Assembly: GCF_014648915.1 (NCBI RefSeq)
Contig: NZ_BMSA01000033.1
Span: 36,601-100,600, forward strand
Direction: 5' to 3'
Source: Streptomyces phaeofaciens
GTDB taxonomy: Bacteria > Actinomycetota > Actinomycetes > Streptomycetales > Streptomycetaceae
Length of the DNA stretch: 64,000 nucleotides
The translations under genes and the position numbers were made by a program. This document shows, piece by piece, positions 41,501 through 50,022 of this stretch (positions are counted from its first letter, which is position 1; each line of letters opens with the position of its first letter). Below the pieces are notes generated by a model, which worked only from the letters and a program-made list of their open reading frames with translations, was not told the origin of the DNA and made no database searches.

Positions 41501-44500
41501 CTGTGGCCCGCCGGTGCGCGCACCGCACTGCCCACCCCCGCCTGGCGGCACGAACGGTTCTGGTTCCCCCGCCCCGCCCAGCCGACCGAAGCCGGCGGCC
41601 ATCCCCTGCTGGGGGTGCGCACCGACGACCCGAGGACCGGCGCCGTGCTGTGGCAGGGAGACGTCGGCACCCGCCGGCACGGCACCCGCAGCACGGTCCA
41701 CGGCAGAGCGGTGCTGACCGTCGTCGAGGCCGCGGAGCTGATGATCGAAGCCGGCCTGGACCTGTGGGCCCGGGAGGGCGTGACCCACCTCGGCATCGAG
41801 GACCTGCAGATCCATCAGTGGCTCGCCCTCTCCGGCAGCACCCCCCTGACCACGGTGTGGGAACCGGCCTCCGGCACGCACGGAACCGTCACCCTCCACG
41901 CCCGCGGCTCCGGCACCACGTGGCGCTGCTACGCCTCGGCCCGCGTCACCCGTGCCCCGGAACCCCAGGGCGAGCGCGACCCCGGGCCGGAACCGGCGCC
42001 GGCCCTCGTCCGGCACGTCGTCCCCGAGGACCACCGGCCCCACAGCCGGTCGTCCTACGCACATGTCCTGACCGCCATGCTGGAGGCACAGAGCGCCGCG
42101 GCCGCACCACCGGGCGGCGACCGTGCCCTCCACGGCGCCGCGCAGACCGTCCCGGTCGGCGTACGGTCCCTGCACATCAAGGCGCCGGGCGTCCTCGACA
42201 CCGGGTACGACATCAGCTGCACGCCCGTCGACGGCGCCGGCCCGGCGGACGCGGACGTCGACCAGTGGCATCTCTGCGCCCTGGGCGACACGAGCGCGAT
42301 CGTCGCCCGATTCGTCCAGCTGCGGGCCGTCGAGCGGCGCGCGGTGCCCCGTTCCCTCGAGACGTGCACCTACGACATCCAGTGGGAGAAGTCCACCGTT
42401 CCGCTGCCGTCGCGCCGACTCCGGCGTGCCCTGCTCGTCAGCGACGAACCGCACGCCGCGGACGGCGCCACGGCCCTGCTCCTGGCGGCCCTGGAAGCCG
42501 GCGGTGTCGAGGTCACGCCGACCGATGCCCGCGACGACGCCTGCGACGCCGTCCTCGACGCCTGGCTGGCGGCCCCGCAGGACGGCCCGAGCGCCGTGGT
42601 CCTCTTCCTCCAGCAGCACGAACACGACGACGACATGCGCCCCCTGCACAGCGCGGCACGGCTGGCGCGCCGCCTGGCCGGCGCCACGCACCGGCAGGCG
42701 CCGCGCCTGTGGATGGCCACCGTGCTGGCACAGGCCACAGGGTCCGGGGAACCGGGGCTGCCGTATCTCGCCTGCCTGCGGGGGCTCGTCCGGGTCCTCA
42801 CGCTCGAACAACCGCATCTGCGGGCCTCGTTGGTGGACATCGACGAACAGCCCGGCGCGGTCGACGACCTCGCCCGCGAACTCCTCGCGGGCGGCGACGC
42901 GGACGAGATCGCCTGGAGGTCCGGAACACGGCTCACCGCCCATCTCGCCCGGGCCGACATCGGCGCACAGCGCAACGACACCGTGGCCTTCACCCGTCCC
43001 GACGGCGCGTACCTCATCACCGGAGGCCTGACCGGACTGGGCCTGGCGACAGCGCGCCGGCTCGCCGAGCAGGGCGCCGGGCGCGTCGTCCTCAACGGAC
43101 GCCGTGCCCCGGGACCCGAGGCCCAGGCCGTCCTGGCCGAGCTGCGGGAACGGGGAACCTCCGTCGCCGTGGTCCAAGGGGACATCGCGGACCCGGACGT
43201 GTCCACGGACCTGGTGCGTGCCGCCCTCGCCGAGGGGCACACCCTGCGCGGCATCGCGCACTGTGCCGGCGTCCTGCACGACCGCTTGATCACCGACCTC
43301 GAACCGGCGGACATCGACCGGGTGCTGCGGCCCAAGACCGTCGGCGCCCGCAACCTCGAGGCGGCCATCGCCGACCACGATCTGGACTGGTGGGTGATCT
43401 ACAGCTCCGCCGCGGCACTTCTCGGCTCACCGGGGCAGTCCGCCTACGCGGCCGCCAATGCCTGGCTCGACGCCGTGGCCCACCACCGCCGGGCCCGCGG
43501 CCTGCCCGCGACCTCCATCGCCTGGGGCCCCTGGGAGAACGTCGGCATGGCGGCCGGGAACCCGGTGCTGGCCCTGGAGCCCATCCAGCTGAGCGAGGGA
43601 ATGGACGTGCTCCAGGCACTCGTCACCCTCAATCGCGCGCACGTGGGCGTCGTCCACCTCGACACGGACCGCGTGCTGGGGGCGTTCCCCGGCCTGTCCG
43701 CCGTCCCCTTCTTCTCCGACGTCCTCGGGGACGGTCCACCCGGCGCCGACGACTGGGTCGGCCCCCACGGCATCACCGCTCTCGGCGGTTCCGCCGCGGA
43801 CCTGGTGTACGCACGCCTGGTCAGAAGAACGGCAGCCATCATGGGGTTCATGGCCGCCGAACTCAGCGAAACGATTCCGCTGACCGAACTGGGCCTGGAC
43901 TCCCTGGTGGCGGTACGCATCCGCAACGCGTTCGGCCAGGACTTCGGCATCGACCTGCCCGCGCCCTGGCTGCTGCGTGGCGCCAGCCTGCGGGAACTCG
44001 GCCGCGCGGTCCTCGAACAACTCGGTCTCGACGCCACGGAGCCGACGGCCGCCTCCCGGCCGACGGCACCCGACGACACCCGACGGGCCGAGCCGTCCGC
44101 CCCCACGCTGCCGAGCTTCCTCGGCCCCAGGGACGCCGCGGAGCGGCTGGTCGCCGGCGCCTGGGCCGAGGTCCTGCGGCAGGGGCCCAAGGACATCCGG
44201 GAGGACTTCACCGCCGCCGGCGGGGACCGGGCCGCCGCCGCGGCCATGGCGGACGCCGTTCACCGGCGCCTCGGCGACGGCACCGGGGCGAGCCTGACGG
44301 CCGACGCCATCCTCGCCCGGCCCACCGTCGCGGCCGTCGCCGAACTGATCCGGCCCGTCGTCAACCGCACCGGCCGCTCGGCACTCACCACCCTGCGCCC
44401 CCCGCTCGCCGGGTCGCAACGGCCACCGCTGTTCACCTTCCACCCGGCCGGCGGCCCGACCTCGGTCTACGTGCCCCTGATGGGACTGTTGCCGGCCGAA

Positions 44501-45199
44501 CAGCCCGTGTACGGCCTGGAACGCGTCGACGAGCTGAGCACCATGGAGGAGAAGGCGGCCCACTACCGCTCACTCATCCGTGACGTCCAGGCGGAAGGGC
44601 CCTACCACCTGCTCGGCTGGTCCTTCGGAGGATGTCTCGCCTACGAAGTGGCTCGTCAACTGCGGCAGGAAGGACAGAGCATCGGGTTCCTCGGACTGAT
44701 CGACACCATCCTGCCCCCCGCCTCGCCGCAACCGGAATCGGAGGAGTTCCTGCTCGAGCGTTTCGGTCGTTTCGCCGAATACATCGAGAGAACGTACGGG
44801 CACCGTCTCGACCTGCCCTACGACGAGCTGGCGGCAACCCCGGACGATCGGCAGATCGACGTGATCATGCGTCTGGTCGCCGACGCGGGCCTCGACATGA
44901 GCCCAGGGATCATGGAGCACCAGAGGACCTCGTACGTCGACGCCCGCGTCGGCGAACGGTACGCCCCCCGTCCCCAGGAGGGCCACGTGGTGCTCTACCG
45001 TGCCGAGCAACCGCAGCCGCTCACCACCGCTCTGGACCCGCGCTACCTCCGACAGGACGCCGACCTCGGATGGGCACCCCTGTGCCGGTCCCTCGAGATC
45101 GTCCCCGTCGAGGGCGACCACCATTCCGTCATCGACTCCCCCCACGTCCAGGCCATCGCACAGCACGTCACCCGCGCGCTGGGGTGGCCCACCCTGTGA
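38531..45199 (+). CDS. Single-module type I PKS, Pks13-like (ACP-KS-AT-DH*-KR-ACP-TE)
   Basis: 2222 residues. Domains in order: N-terminal ACP (about 32-100, Ser65 in YGLTSRDAIG); KS (130-560, DTACSSSLVAVH, Cys302); AT (670-960, GHSMGE, Ser756; specificity tetrapeptide GAVH where classical ATs have YASH or HAFH); a DH-like double hotdog (1023-1270) that seems inactive; KR (structural half from 1277, GGLTGLG near 1495, Tyr near 1639 in QSAYAAAN); ACP (Ser1791 in GLDSLVAVRI); a linker with an ACP-like region lacking the Ser; and TE (1950-2215, GWSFGG Ser2031, His2197). The N-terminal ACP, C-terminal linker (RDAAER) and TE (FHPAGGPTSVY, GIMEHQRTSY) resemble mycobacterial Pks13, which condenses two fatty acids and transfers the product to trehalose. 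Unlike Pks13 it carries its own KR. Likely role: extend or condense the FAAL-activated acid, reduce the keto group, and release to a sugar or water. Confidence 0.9.
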   Translation: MNQPGGHQEPIEGDARATSSTTDGRSGSGAAELRNALVQLVSDIRGIPPEHIDDGRPLAEYGLTSRDAIGLTGELEKKLDRSLSATLLWEHPTIGQLVAALTKTDRSDAARPDRRPRTPDEADATARTDDDAIAVVGIGCRLPGSVHGPDAFWERLAAGTDAVGTVPEERWPNFAGSAPDVTALMESTTRWGAFLDDIEGFDAKFFGITPHEAEVMDPQQRLLLEVICEALDHAGVPTNALQSTPTGVFVGLSALEYGHLTTSDPTRLTPWTGTGAAGSIVANRVSYLLDLRGPSITVDTACSSSLVAVHLACRSLRSGECDTALAAGVNLLLSAAVTASLEQAGLLAADGRCKAFDAAADGITRGEGCGVVVLKRLADARRDGDRVLAVIRGTAVNQDGRSAGLMAPNPAAQEALLRDALRDARIDAADIDYVEAHGTGTLLGDPIEATALGAVVGRVRQPDRPLLIGSVKTNLGHLEGAAGIIGLIKTALALHHGRIPVSLHFRSPNPHIDFTELGLRVVSEPTAWPTSGDRPGRAGVSAFGFGGTNAHAVLEQAPPAAVRPTRDEDEVAGRPHVLVVSARSSDRLADVAASLSRWVATDGAPALTDIAHTLLSHRRGPSCAAVVARTRPEAAAGLAALARGEKVPGVVAACTDARAAQSFTARRPVFVFSGYGSHWEGMGRRLLADDALFAAQVSALDADYLAETGSSLTDMLMSDADPTVDRIQPLLFGLQLALARTMRAYGVEPAAVIGHSMGEVTAGVFAGALDDRDGLRVIVRRSVHLATLEAEHTGAMAAVELPAESRAAVLSRFPGVEVAVHSSPRRCTVAGPARAVRDLVDELTEQGRLARLLESGGAVHSALVEPILTPLREDLGDLRPHTPTTRWYSTVLDDPRAGTAADTGYWCANVRRPVRLQQAVTAAAEDGHTLFLEISPHPIVAVPLAEILDATPAGDQALVVPTLYRNTDDTVQVRAALARLHFAGVTLHAGLWPAGARTALPTPAWRHERFWFPRPAQPTEAGGHPLLGVRTDDPRTGAVLWQGDVGTRRHGTRSTVHGRAVLTVVEAAELMIEAGLDLWAREGVTHLGIEDLQIHQWLALSGSTPLTTVWEPASGTHGTVTLHARGSGTTWRCYASARVTRAPEPQGERDPGPEPAPALVRHVVPEDHRPHSRSSYAHVLTAMLEAQSAAAAPPGGDRALHGAAQTVPVGVRSLHIKAPGVLDTGYDISCTPVDGAGPADADVDQWHLCALGDTSAIVARFVQLRAVERRAVPRSLETCTYDIQWEKSTVPLPSRRLRRALLVSDEPHAADGATALLLAALEAGGVEVTPTDARDDACDAVLDAWLAAPQDGPSAVVLFLQQHEHDDDMRPLHSAARLARRLAGATHRQAPRLWMATVLAQATGSGEPGLPYLACLRGLVRVLTLEQPHLRASLVDIDEQPGAVDDLARELLAGGDADEIAWRSGTRLTAHLARADIGAQRNDTVAFTRPDGAYLITGGLTGLGLATARRLAEQGAGRVVLNGRRAPGPEAQAVLAELRERGTSVAVVQGDIADPDVSTDLVRAALAEGHTLRGIAHCAGVLHDRLITDLEPADIDRVLRPKTVGARNLEAAIADHDLDWWVIYSSAAALLGSPGQSAYAAANAWLDAVAHHRRARGLPATSIAWGPWENVGMAAGNPVLALEPIQLSEGMDVLQALVTLNRAHVGVVHLDTDRVLGAFPGLSAVPFFSDVLGDGPPGADDWVGPHGITALGGSAADLVYARLVRRTAAIMGFMAAELSETIPLTELGLDSLVAVRIRNAFGQDFGIDLPAPWLLRGASLRELGRAVLEQLGLDATEPTAASRPTAPDDTRRAEPSAPTLPSFLGPRDAAERLVAGAWAEVLRQGPKDIREDFTAAGGDRAAAAAMADAVHRRLGDGTGASLTADAILARPTVAAVAELIRPVVNRTGRSALTTLRPPLAGSQRPPLFTFHPAGGPTSVYVPLMGLLPAEQPVYGLERVDELSTMEEKAAHYRSLIRDVQAEGPYHLLGWSFGGCLAYEVARQLRQEGQSIGFLGLIDTILPPASPQPESEEFLLERFGRFAEYIERTYGHRLDLPYDELAATPDDRQIDVIMRLVADAGLDMSPGIMEHQRTSYVDARVGERYAPRPQEGHVVLYRAEQPQPLTTALDPRYLRQDADLGWAPLCRSLEIVPVEGDHHSVIDSPHVQAIAQHVTRALGWPTL

Positions 45200-45205
45200 T
45201 CGGCG

Positions 45206-45250
45206 CGGGGCGCCTGTTCCACGGGGCTCACCCGCGGAACAGGCGCCCCG
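45206..45250 (+). terminator. Terminator or processing hairpin after the Pks13-like gene
   Basis: A perfect 15-bp stem (CGGGGCGCCTGTTCC, 45206-45220, with 45236-45250) with a 15-nt loop begins 7 bp after the PKS stop. The esterase gene downstream is in the same direction, so this may only partially terminate, or the later genes have their own promoter. Confidence 0.75.
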
Positions 45251-45327
45251 CCGGCGCTGCTCGGCTGTACGGGCTACCGCCCCGCACCGAGCGGAGTGTC
45301 CGCTGGTGACGACCCACCCATTTCGTC

Positions 45328-46335
45328 ATGCTCACGGCTGTGTGGGTCACTTTTCTGAAGTCCGCGAGAACGGGTCTGGTGTGCCTCTGGCTCGCCGGCG
45401 CCCTCCTCTCGACCGAGGCGCATGCGGCTGGGGCGAGACCGGACGGCACGTCCGGGCCTCGCCACCCGGAGGCCCGTGTCACCGCCGTGAAATCCATCGA
45501 CGACCGGATGATCGATCTCACGGTCCGCTCACCGGCGATGGGCACGTCGATCCCGGTCCGCGTCATCCTTCCCGCGAGCTGGAGCAGCGAGCCGAAAGCC
45601 ACCTTTCCGGTTCTCTACATGTTCCACGGCGGCGACGACGACTACACGTCCTGGACACGCGAGACGGATGTGGAGGCGTTGGCGAAGAACGCCGACGTGC
45701 TCGTCGTCATGCCGGACGCCGGGAAGGCCGGCTACTACAGCGACTGGTTCGCCGGCACTCCCCGCTGGGAGACCTTTCACACCCATGAACTCGTGCGGCT
45801 CATGGAGAAGGAGTACCGCGCGGCCCCCTCGCGAGCCGTCGTGGGACTGTCCATGGGCGGCTTCGGCGCACTCAACTACGCGGCGCACCACCGGGGGATG
45901 TTCCGTTACGTGGCCTCCATGAGCTCCTACGTCGATCTGGACGACGCCGCCGTGCGCCTGGAACTGTCGCTCGGTACCTGGCGGGAGGGCATCGACATCA
46001 AGGACGTGTGGGGCGACCCGGAGAAGAACGCCAGGGTCTGGCGGGCCCACAACCCCGCCGCCATGCCGCGTGCGTTCCGCGGAACACACGTCCATCTGTC
46101 CGCGGGCAGCAGCGAGCCCGGACCGTTGGACGAGGGACGCTCACCCGACGCGTTCCTGGTGAGCATGCTGGGCGAGATCCACCTGTCGAAGCAGATCGAG
46201 AGCTTCGAGCAGTCGCTCCGCTCGGCGGGTGTCGACGTCACGACGCATCTGTACAAGCCGGGGACGCATTCCTGGCCGTACTGGCGGGACGAGCTGCACA
46301 GCATCTGGCCGGCCGTCATGAAGTCACTCGGGTAG
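45328..46335 (+). CDS. Secreted antigen-85-like acyltransferase/esterase
   Basis: 335 residues. A signal peptide covers about residues 8-35 (VCLWLAGALLSTEAHAAG). The alpha/beta-hydrolase core shows VLYMFHGGDDDYTSW, MPDAGKAGYYSDWF, the nucleophile elbow VVGLSMGGFGALN (Ser175), GEIHLSKQIESFEQSL with a candidate acidic residue, and the catalytic His in KPGTHSWPYWRDEL (His314). The YYSDWF and GTHSW(P/E)YW blocks are close to mycobacterial antigen 85, the mycolyltransferases that move acyl groups between trehalose esters outside the membrane. The start at ATG 45328 has no good ribosome site. It lies between a Pks13-like synthase and a glycosyltransferase, so it probably transfers or hydrolyses the lipid ester outside the cell. 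Plain esterase D-type activity is the alternative. Confidence 0.85.
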   Translation: MLTAVWVTFLKSARTGLVCLWLAGALLSTEAHAAGARPDGTSGPRHPEARVTAVKSIDDRMIDLTVRSPAMGTSIPVRVILPASWSSEPKATFPVLYMFHGGDDDYTSWTRETDVEALAKNADVLVVMPDAGKAGYYSDWFAGTPRWETFHTHELVRLMEKEYRAAPSRAVVGLSMGGFGALNYAAHHRGMFRYVASMSSYVDLDDAAVRLELSLGTWREGIDIKDVWGDPEKNARVWRAHNPAAMPRAFRGTHVHLSAGSSEPGPLDEGRSPDAFLVSMLGEIHLSKQIESFEQSLRSAGVDVTTHLYKPGTHSWPYWRDELHSIWPAVMKSLG

Positions 46336-46342
46336 CGGCGTC

Positions 46343-47593
46343 ATGCGCACCGTGGTGATTTTCGCCGCCGGATCCCGCGGCGACGTCCAGCCCTGCCTGG
46401 CCCTGGGGCGAGCACTGGTCCGTCAAGGCGACACGGTGAGGATCCTGGCCAGCGTCCGCTACCGGCGTCTGATCGCCGAGGCGGGCCTGGACCTCCATCC
46501 CCTTCCGGTCGACCCCGCGGAGATCATCGAGTCCGCCGAGGGACAGGAACTCCTCGCCGGACGACGGAACCCGGTGGCGTTCATCCGCCGGATGGACCGG
46601 GTCCTGCGGCCCTTCATCATGCCGATGCTGGAGGAGACGCAGGCCGGTGCCAAGGGAGCCGACCTGGTGCTGGCACCGACCATGTGCTTCCTCGGCGTTC
46701 ACCTGAGCCAGTACCTCCACGTCCCGCACGCCGTCGTCCACTTCCAGCCGAGCCAGCCCACGAAGGCCTTCCCGCACCCGTTCGCACCGGCGGCCCGGAT
46801 GCTGGGGGGCGTGGGCAACCGGCTCAGTTTCGGTGCGGTCGACCTCGGTTCCTGGATGGTGTTCCGACGGTTCGTCAACACATGGCGCCGGGAGAGCCTC
46901 GGCCTCCCGGAGCTCTCCCTGTCGGCCCCCTTCCGGCAGGTGCGCCGAGCCCCCGTACTGTGCGCGTTCAGCCCCACGGTCGTACCGCGGCCGTCCGACT
47001 GGGGACCGAACGTCCACGTCACCGGCTTCTGGCACCACGACCGGCCGCTGTGGAAACCCTCACGGCGCCTGCTCGCCTTCCTGGCCGACGGCCCCCCGCC
47101 CGTCTACGTCGGGTTCGGCAGCATGAGGACCGGCGACCCCGCGGCGACCGACGCCGTCGTACGGGCGGCCCTGCGTCGGGTGAACCTGCGCGGAGTGCTG
47201 CCGGGGGACCCCGCCACCGGCGAGGACGACATCCTCGTGGTCGGCGACACCCCCCACGACTGGCTGTTTCCCAGGATGGCCGCGGTCGTCCACCACGGCG
47301 GGGCAGGCACGACGGCCTCGGCGCTGCGCGCCGGAAGACCCTCCCTGGTCTGCCCGTTCTTCGGGGACCAGCCCTACTGGGCCGCACGGGTGCACGAGCT
47401 CGGCGCGGGGCCCGCGCCCCTGCCGGTCCGTGAGCTCACCGTCGACGCTCTCGCCCGGCGACTGCGTGCCCTCACCCGGGACGCTTCCTACGCCGAGACC
47501 GCGCGCCGGCTCGGCCGAGCCCTGGAAGCGGAGGACGGCACGGACCGGGCCTGCCGCGTCCTGGACCGGCACCCGGCCGGAATGGGTGATTAG
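46343..47593 (+). CDS. GT1-family glycosyltransferase (lipid/sterol UGT-like)
   Basis: 416 residues, GT-B fold. The N-terminal acceptor domain begins MRTVVIFAAGSRGDVQPCLALG, typical of sterol 3-beta-glucosyltransferases and mycobacterial glycopeptidolipid transferases. The C-terminal donor site has PPPVYVGFGSM, DWLFPRMAAVVHHGGAGTTASALRAG and PFFGDQPYW. It should attach a nucleotide-sugar-derived hexose to a hydrophobic hydroxyl acceptor, for example the beta-hydroxyl of the PKS product. ATG 46343 is 7 bp after the esterase stop, so both are in one operon. Confidence 0.9.
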   Translation: MRTVVIFAAGSRGDVQPCLALGRALVRQGDTVRILASVRYRRLIAEAGLDLHPLPVDPAEIIESAEGQELLAGRRNPVAFIRRMDRVLRPFIMPMLEETQAGAKGADLVLAPTMCFLGVHLSQYLHVPHAVVHFQPSQPTKAFPHPFAPAARMLGGVGNRLSFGAVDLGSWMVFRRFVNTWRRESLGLPELSLSAPFRQVRRAPVLCAFSPTVVPRPSDWGPNVHVTGFWHHDRPLWKPSRRLLAFLADGPPPVYVGFGSMRTGDPAATDAVVRAALRRVNLRGVLPGDPATGEDDILVVGDTPHDWLFPRMAAVVHHGGAGTTASALRAGRPSLVCPFFGDQPYWAARVHELGAGPAPLPVRELTVDALARRLRALTRDASYAETARRLGRALEAEDGTDRACRVLDRHPAGMGD

Positions 47594-47702
47594 GTGCGAT
47601 ATGTGCTTGATCTTGCTTTATGCGTTCCTTAGTGTTCGCCGGGAGGGCACGCTGCGAGATTCCGAGTCCCGTGCCACCGTCCGGAAGCGAGGTGTGGAGC
47701 GC

Positions 47703-49013
47703 GTGCACGCGAGGTGCGGCTGCCGGCCCGTTCCGGGAAAGAAGAGACGCCCCGGAGGGACGCGCTGGCTGCGGACGATCGCCGTACTGCCGCTGCTGGC
47801 GTCGACGCTCGCCGCTTGCGGCGGTGACGAGGGCTCCGGCGCGCCCACCCTCAACTGGTACAACTTCCCCGACGACTCCGGTGCGCTCCAGAAGGCCGCC
47901 GACCGGTGCAGCCAGGCGTCGGGCGGCCGCTACAGGATCAGCTACAACAAGCTCCCGCGTGCCGCGGACGGCCAGCGCCAGCAGCTCGTCCGCAGACTCG
48001 CCGCCGAGGACGACTCGCTCGACATCCTGGGCCTGGACGTCACCTGGGCGGCGGAGTTCGCCGAGGCGCGCTGGATCCGGGAATGGACGGGGACGGCGAA
48101 GCGCCGGGCCGTCGAGGGCACCCTGCGCGTACCGCTGCAGACCTCGACCTGGAAGGACAAGCTCTACGCCGTCCCGTACAACACCAACACCCAGCTGCTG
48201 TGGTACCGCGAGGACCTGGTGCCCACCCCGCCCCGGACCTGGGCCGAGATGCTGGACATGGCCGAGGCCCTCGCCCGGCAGGGCAAGCCGCACTTCGTGG
48301 AGATCCAGGGCGCCCAGTACGAGGGCCTGACCGTCTGGTTCAACACGCTGATCAACAGTGCCGGCGGCTCCATCCTCAACGCGGACGCCACCGCGCCTTC
48401 GCTCGGCCCTCCCGCCGTGCGGGCCGCCTCGGTCATGCGCGAGCTGGCGAACTCCCCGGCCGCCGACCCCTCCCTGTCCAACCAGATGGAGGACCAGAAC
48501 CGGCTCGCCATGGAGTCGGGGACGGCCGCGTTCGAGCTCAACTACCCGTTCGTCTATCCGTCGATGAAGGCGAACAACCCCGCACTCTTCAAGAGCTTCC
48601 GCTGGGCGCCGTACCCCCGGGTCGACGCGGACCGGCCGGCACGGCCCACCATCGGTGGCATCGACCTCGCGGTGAGCGCCTACTCGCGCCACCCCGCCCT
48701 GGCCTTCGAGGCGGCGCTGTGCCTGCGCAACCGGGAGAACCAGCTCACCGCCGCACTCGAGGGCGGTCTGCCGCCCACCCTGCGCGCCCTGTACGACGAG
48801 CCCGCGTTCAAGAAGGAGTACCCCTTCTCCCAGGACGTGCTGGCCGCCCTGGAGTCGGCGAGCGTGCGCCCGATCACTCCCGTCTACCAGAACGTGTCGA
48901 TCGCGGTCTCCCACACCCTGTCTCCGCCGTCCGGGATCAAACCCGTCCGCTCGGTGGACACCATCAGGGACCAGATCGACGATGCCCTGCGATCCGAGGG
49001 TGTGATCCCGTGA
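47703..49013 (+). CDS. lpqY: LpqY-like sugar-binding lipoprotein of a trehalose-type ABC importer
   Basis: About 436 residues. A lipobox LLASTLAAC predicts lipid attachment to Cys after a basic N-terminus. The mature part is an extracellular solute-binding family 1 protein: TLNWYNFPDDSGALQKAAD, SLDILGLDVTWAAEFAEARW, VPYNTNTQLLWYREDL, GGIDLAVSAYSRHPALAFEA. These segments resemble mycobacterial LpqY, which binds trehalose released when mycolates are moved by antigen 85. GTG 47703 follows GGAG; the open frame extends upstream without signal-peptide logic. The substrate is inferred; maltose-type disaccharides are possible. Confidence 0.82.
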   Translation: MHARCGCRPVPGKKRRPGGTRWLRTIAVLPLLASTLAACGGDEGSGAPTLNWYNFPDDSGALQKAADRCSQASGGRYRISYNKLPRAADGQRQQLVRRLAAEDDSLDILGLDVTWAAEFAEARWIREWTGTAKRRAVEGTLRVPLQTSTWKDKLYAVPYNTNTQLLWYREDLVPTPPRTWAEMLDMAEALARQGKPHFVEIQGAQYEGLTVWFNTLINSAGGSILNADATAPSLGPPAVRAASVMRELANSPAADPSLSNQMEDQNRLAMESGTAAFELNYPFVYPSMKANNPALFKSFRWAPYPRVDADRPARPTIGGIDLAVSAYSRHPALAFEAALCLRNRENQLTAALEGGLPPTLRALYDEPAFKKEYPFSQDVLAALESASVRPITPVYQNVSIAVSHTLSPPSGIKPVRSVDTIRDQIDDALRSEGVIP

Positions 49014-49083
49014 ACCACCGCCTCACGCAACCCCGCGTCGGCCGGCGCCGCAGTGCGCGGGCCTCGTCCCCGGGCGGGCCGAG

Positions 49084-50022
49084 ATGAGCGCCCCGGCACC
49101 CCCCGGGACGGACCCGGAGGAGGCGGCGCCGGACCGGGCGGCACTCTCGGCGGGTGCCCGGCAGGAGCGGCGGCTCGGCTGGCTGCTCTGCGCACCCGCC
49201 GTCGTCGTCATGCTCGCCGTGACCGCCTACCCCGTCGGGTACGCCGTCTATCTGTCCCTCCAGCGGTACGACCTGCGATTTCCCGGACGGGCGGAGTTCG
49301 TGGGCCTGAGCAACTACGGGTCGGTGCTGTCCTCCCCGTTCTGGTGGGACGCCTTCTGGGTCACGCTGTTCATCACCGCCGTGTCCGTCGCGATCGAACT
49401 GGTCCTCGGCATGGCACTCGCCCTGGTGATGCACCGCACGATCTTCTGGCGCGGCGCCGTCCGCACATCGGTCCTCATCCCGTACGGGATCGTCACCGTG
49501 GTCGCCGCCTTCTCCTGGCAGTACGCCTGGACCCCGGAACTCGGCTACCTCGCCGCGCTGCTGCCCAGCGGGGAGGCCCCGCTGACCGAGCAGTGGTCCG
49601 CCCTCTGGCTGATCATCCTCGCCGAGGTGTGGAAGACGACCCCGTTCATGGCCCTGCTGCTGCTCGCGGGTCTCGCCCTGGTCCCCGAGGAGACCCTGAA
49701 GGCGGCCATGGTGGACGGCGCCAGCGCCTGGCAGCGCTTCACCAAGATCATGCTGCCGCTGATGAAACCGGCGATCCTGGTCGCCCTGCTCTTCCGCACG
49801 CTCGACGCGTTCCGGATCTTCGACAACATCTACATCCTGACCTCGGGCGCCCACGGGACCGGCTCCGTGTCGATCCTCGGGTACGACAACCTGTTCACCT
49901 CGCTGAACCTGGGCATCGGGTCGGCGATCTCGGTCCTGATCTTCCTCTGCGTCGGGATCATCGCCTTCGCCTTCATCAAACTGTTCGGCGCCGCCGCACC
50001 CGGAGCGGAGGTGAAGCGCTGA
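49084..50022 (+). CDS. sugA: ABC sugar importer permease SugA-like
   Basis: 312 residues, six predicted TM helices of the MalF type, with an N-terminal cytoplasmic segment of about 30 residues. The EAA loop that docks the ATPase reads EETLKAAMVDGASAWQRFTK and continues IMLPLMKPAIL. ATG 49084 is 70 bp after the lpqY stop and has a weak ribosome site. It overlaps sugB by one base (TGATG). Confidence 0.9.
   Translation: MSAPAPPGTDPEEAAPDRAALSAGARQERRLGWLLCAPAVVVMLAVTAYPVGYAVYLSLQRYDLRFPGRAEFVGLSNYGSVLSSPFWWDAFWVTLFITAVSVAIELVLGMALALVMHRTIFWRGAVRTSVLIPYGIVTVVAAFSWQYAWTPELGYLAALLPSGEAPLTEQWSALWLIILAEVWKTTPFMALLLLAGLALVPEETLKAAMVDGASAWQRFTKIMLPLMKPAILVALLFRTLDAFRIFDNIYILTSGAHGTGSVSILGYDNLFTSLNLGIGSAISVLIFLCVGIIAFAFIKLFGAAAPGAEVKR

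Noticed and set aside
44130..44350. A third ACP in the Pks13-like PKS that lost its Ser (GGDR in place of GGDS), as a sign of recent inactivation
   Set aside because: The same linker region in Pks13, as I recall it, also lacks an ACP Ser, so this looks like an inherited, non-carrier segment and not a fresh mutation.
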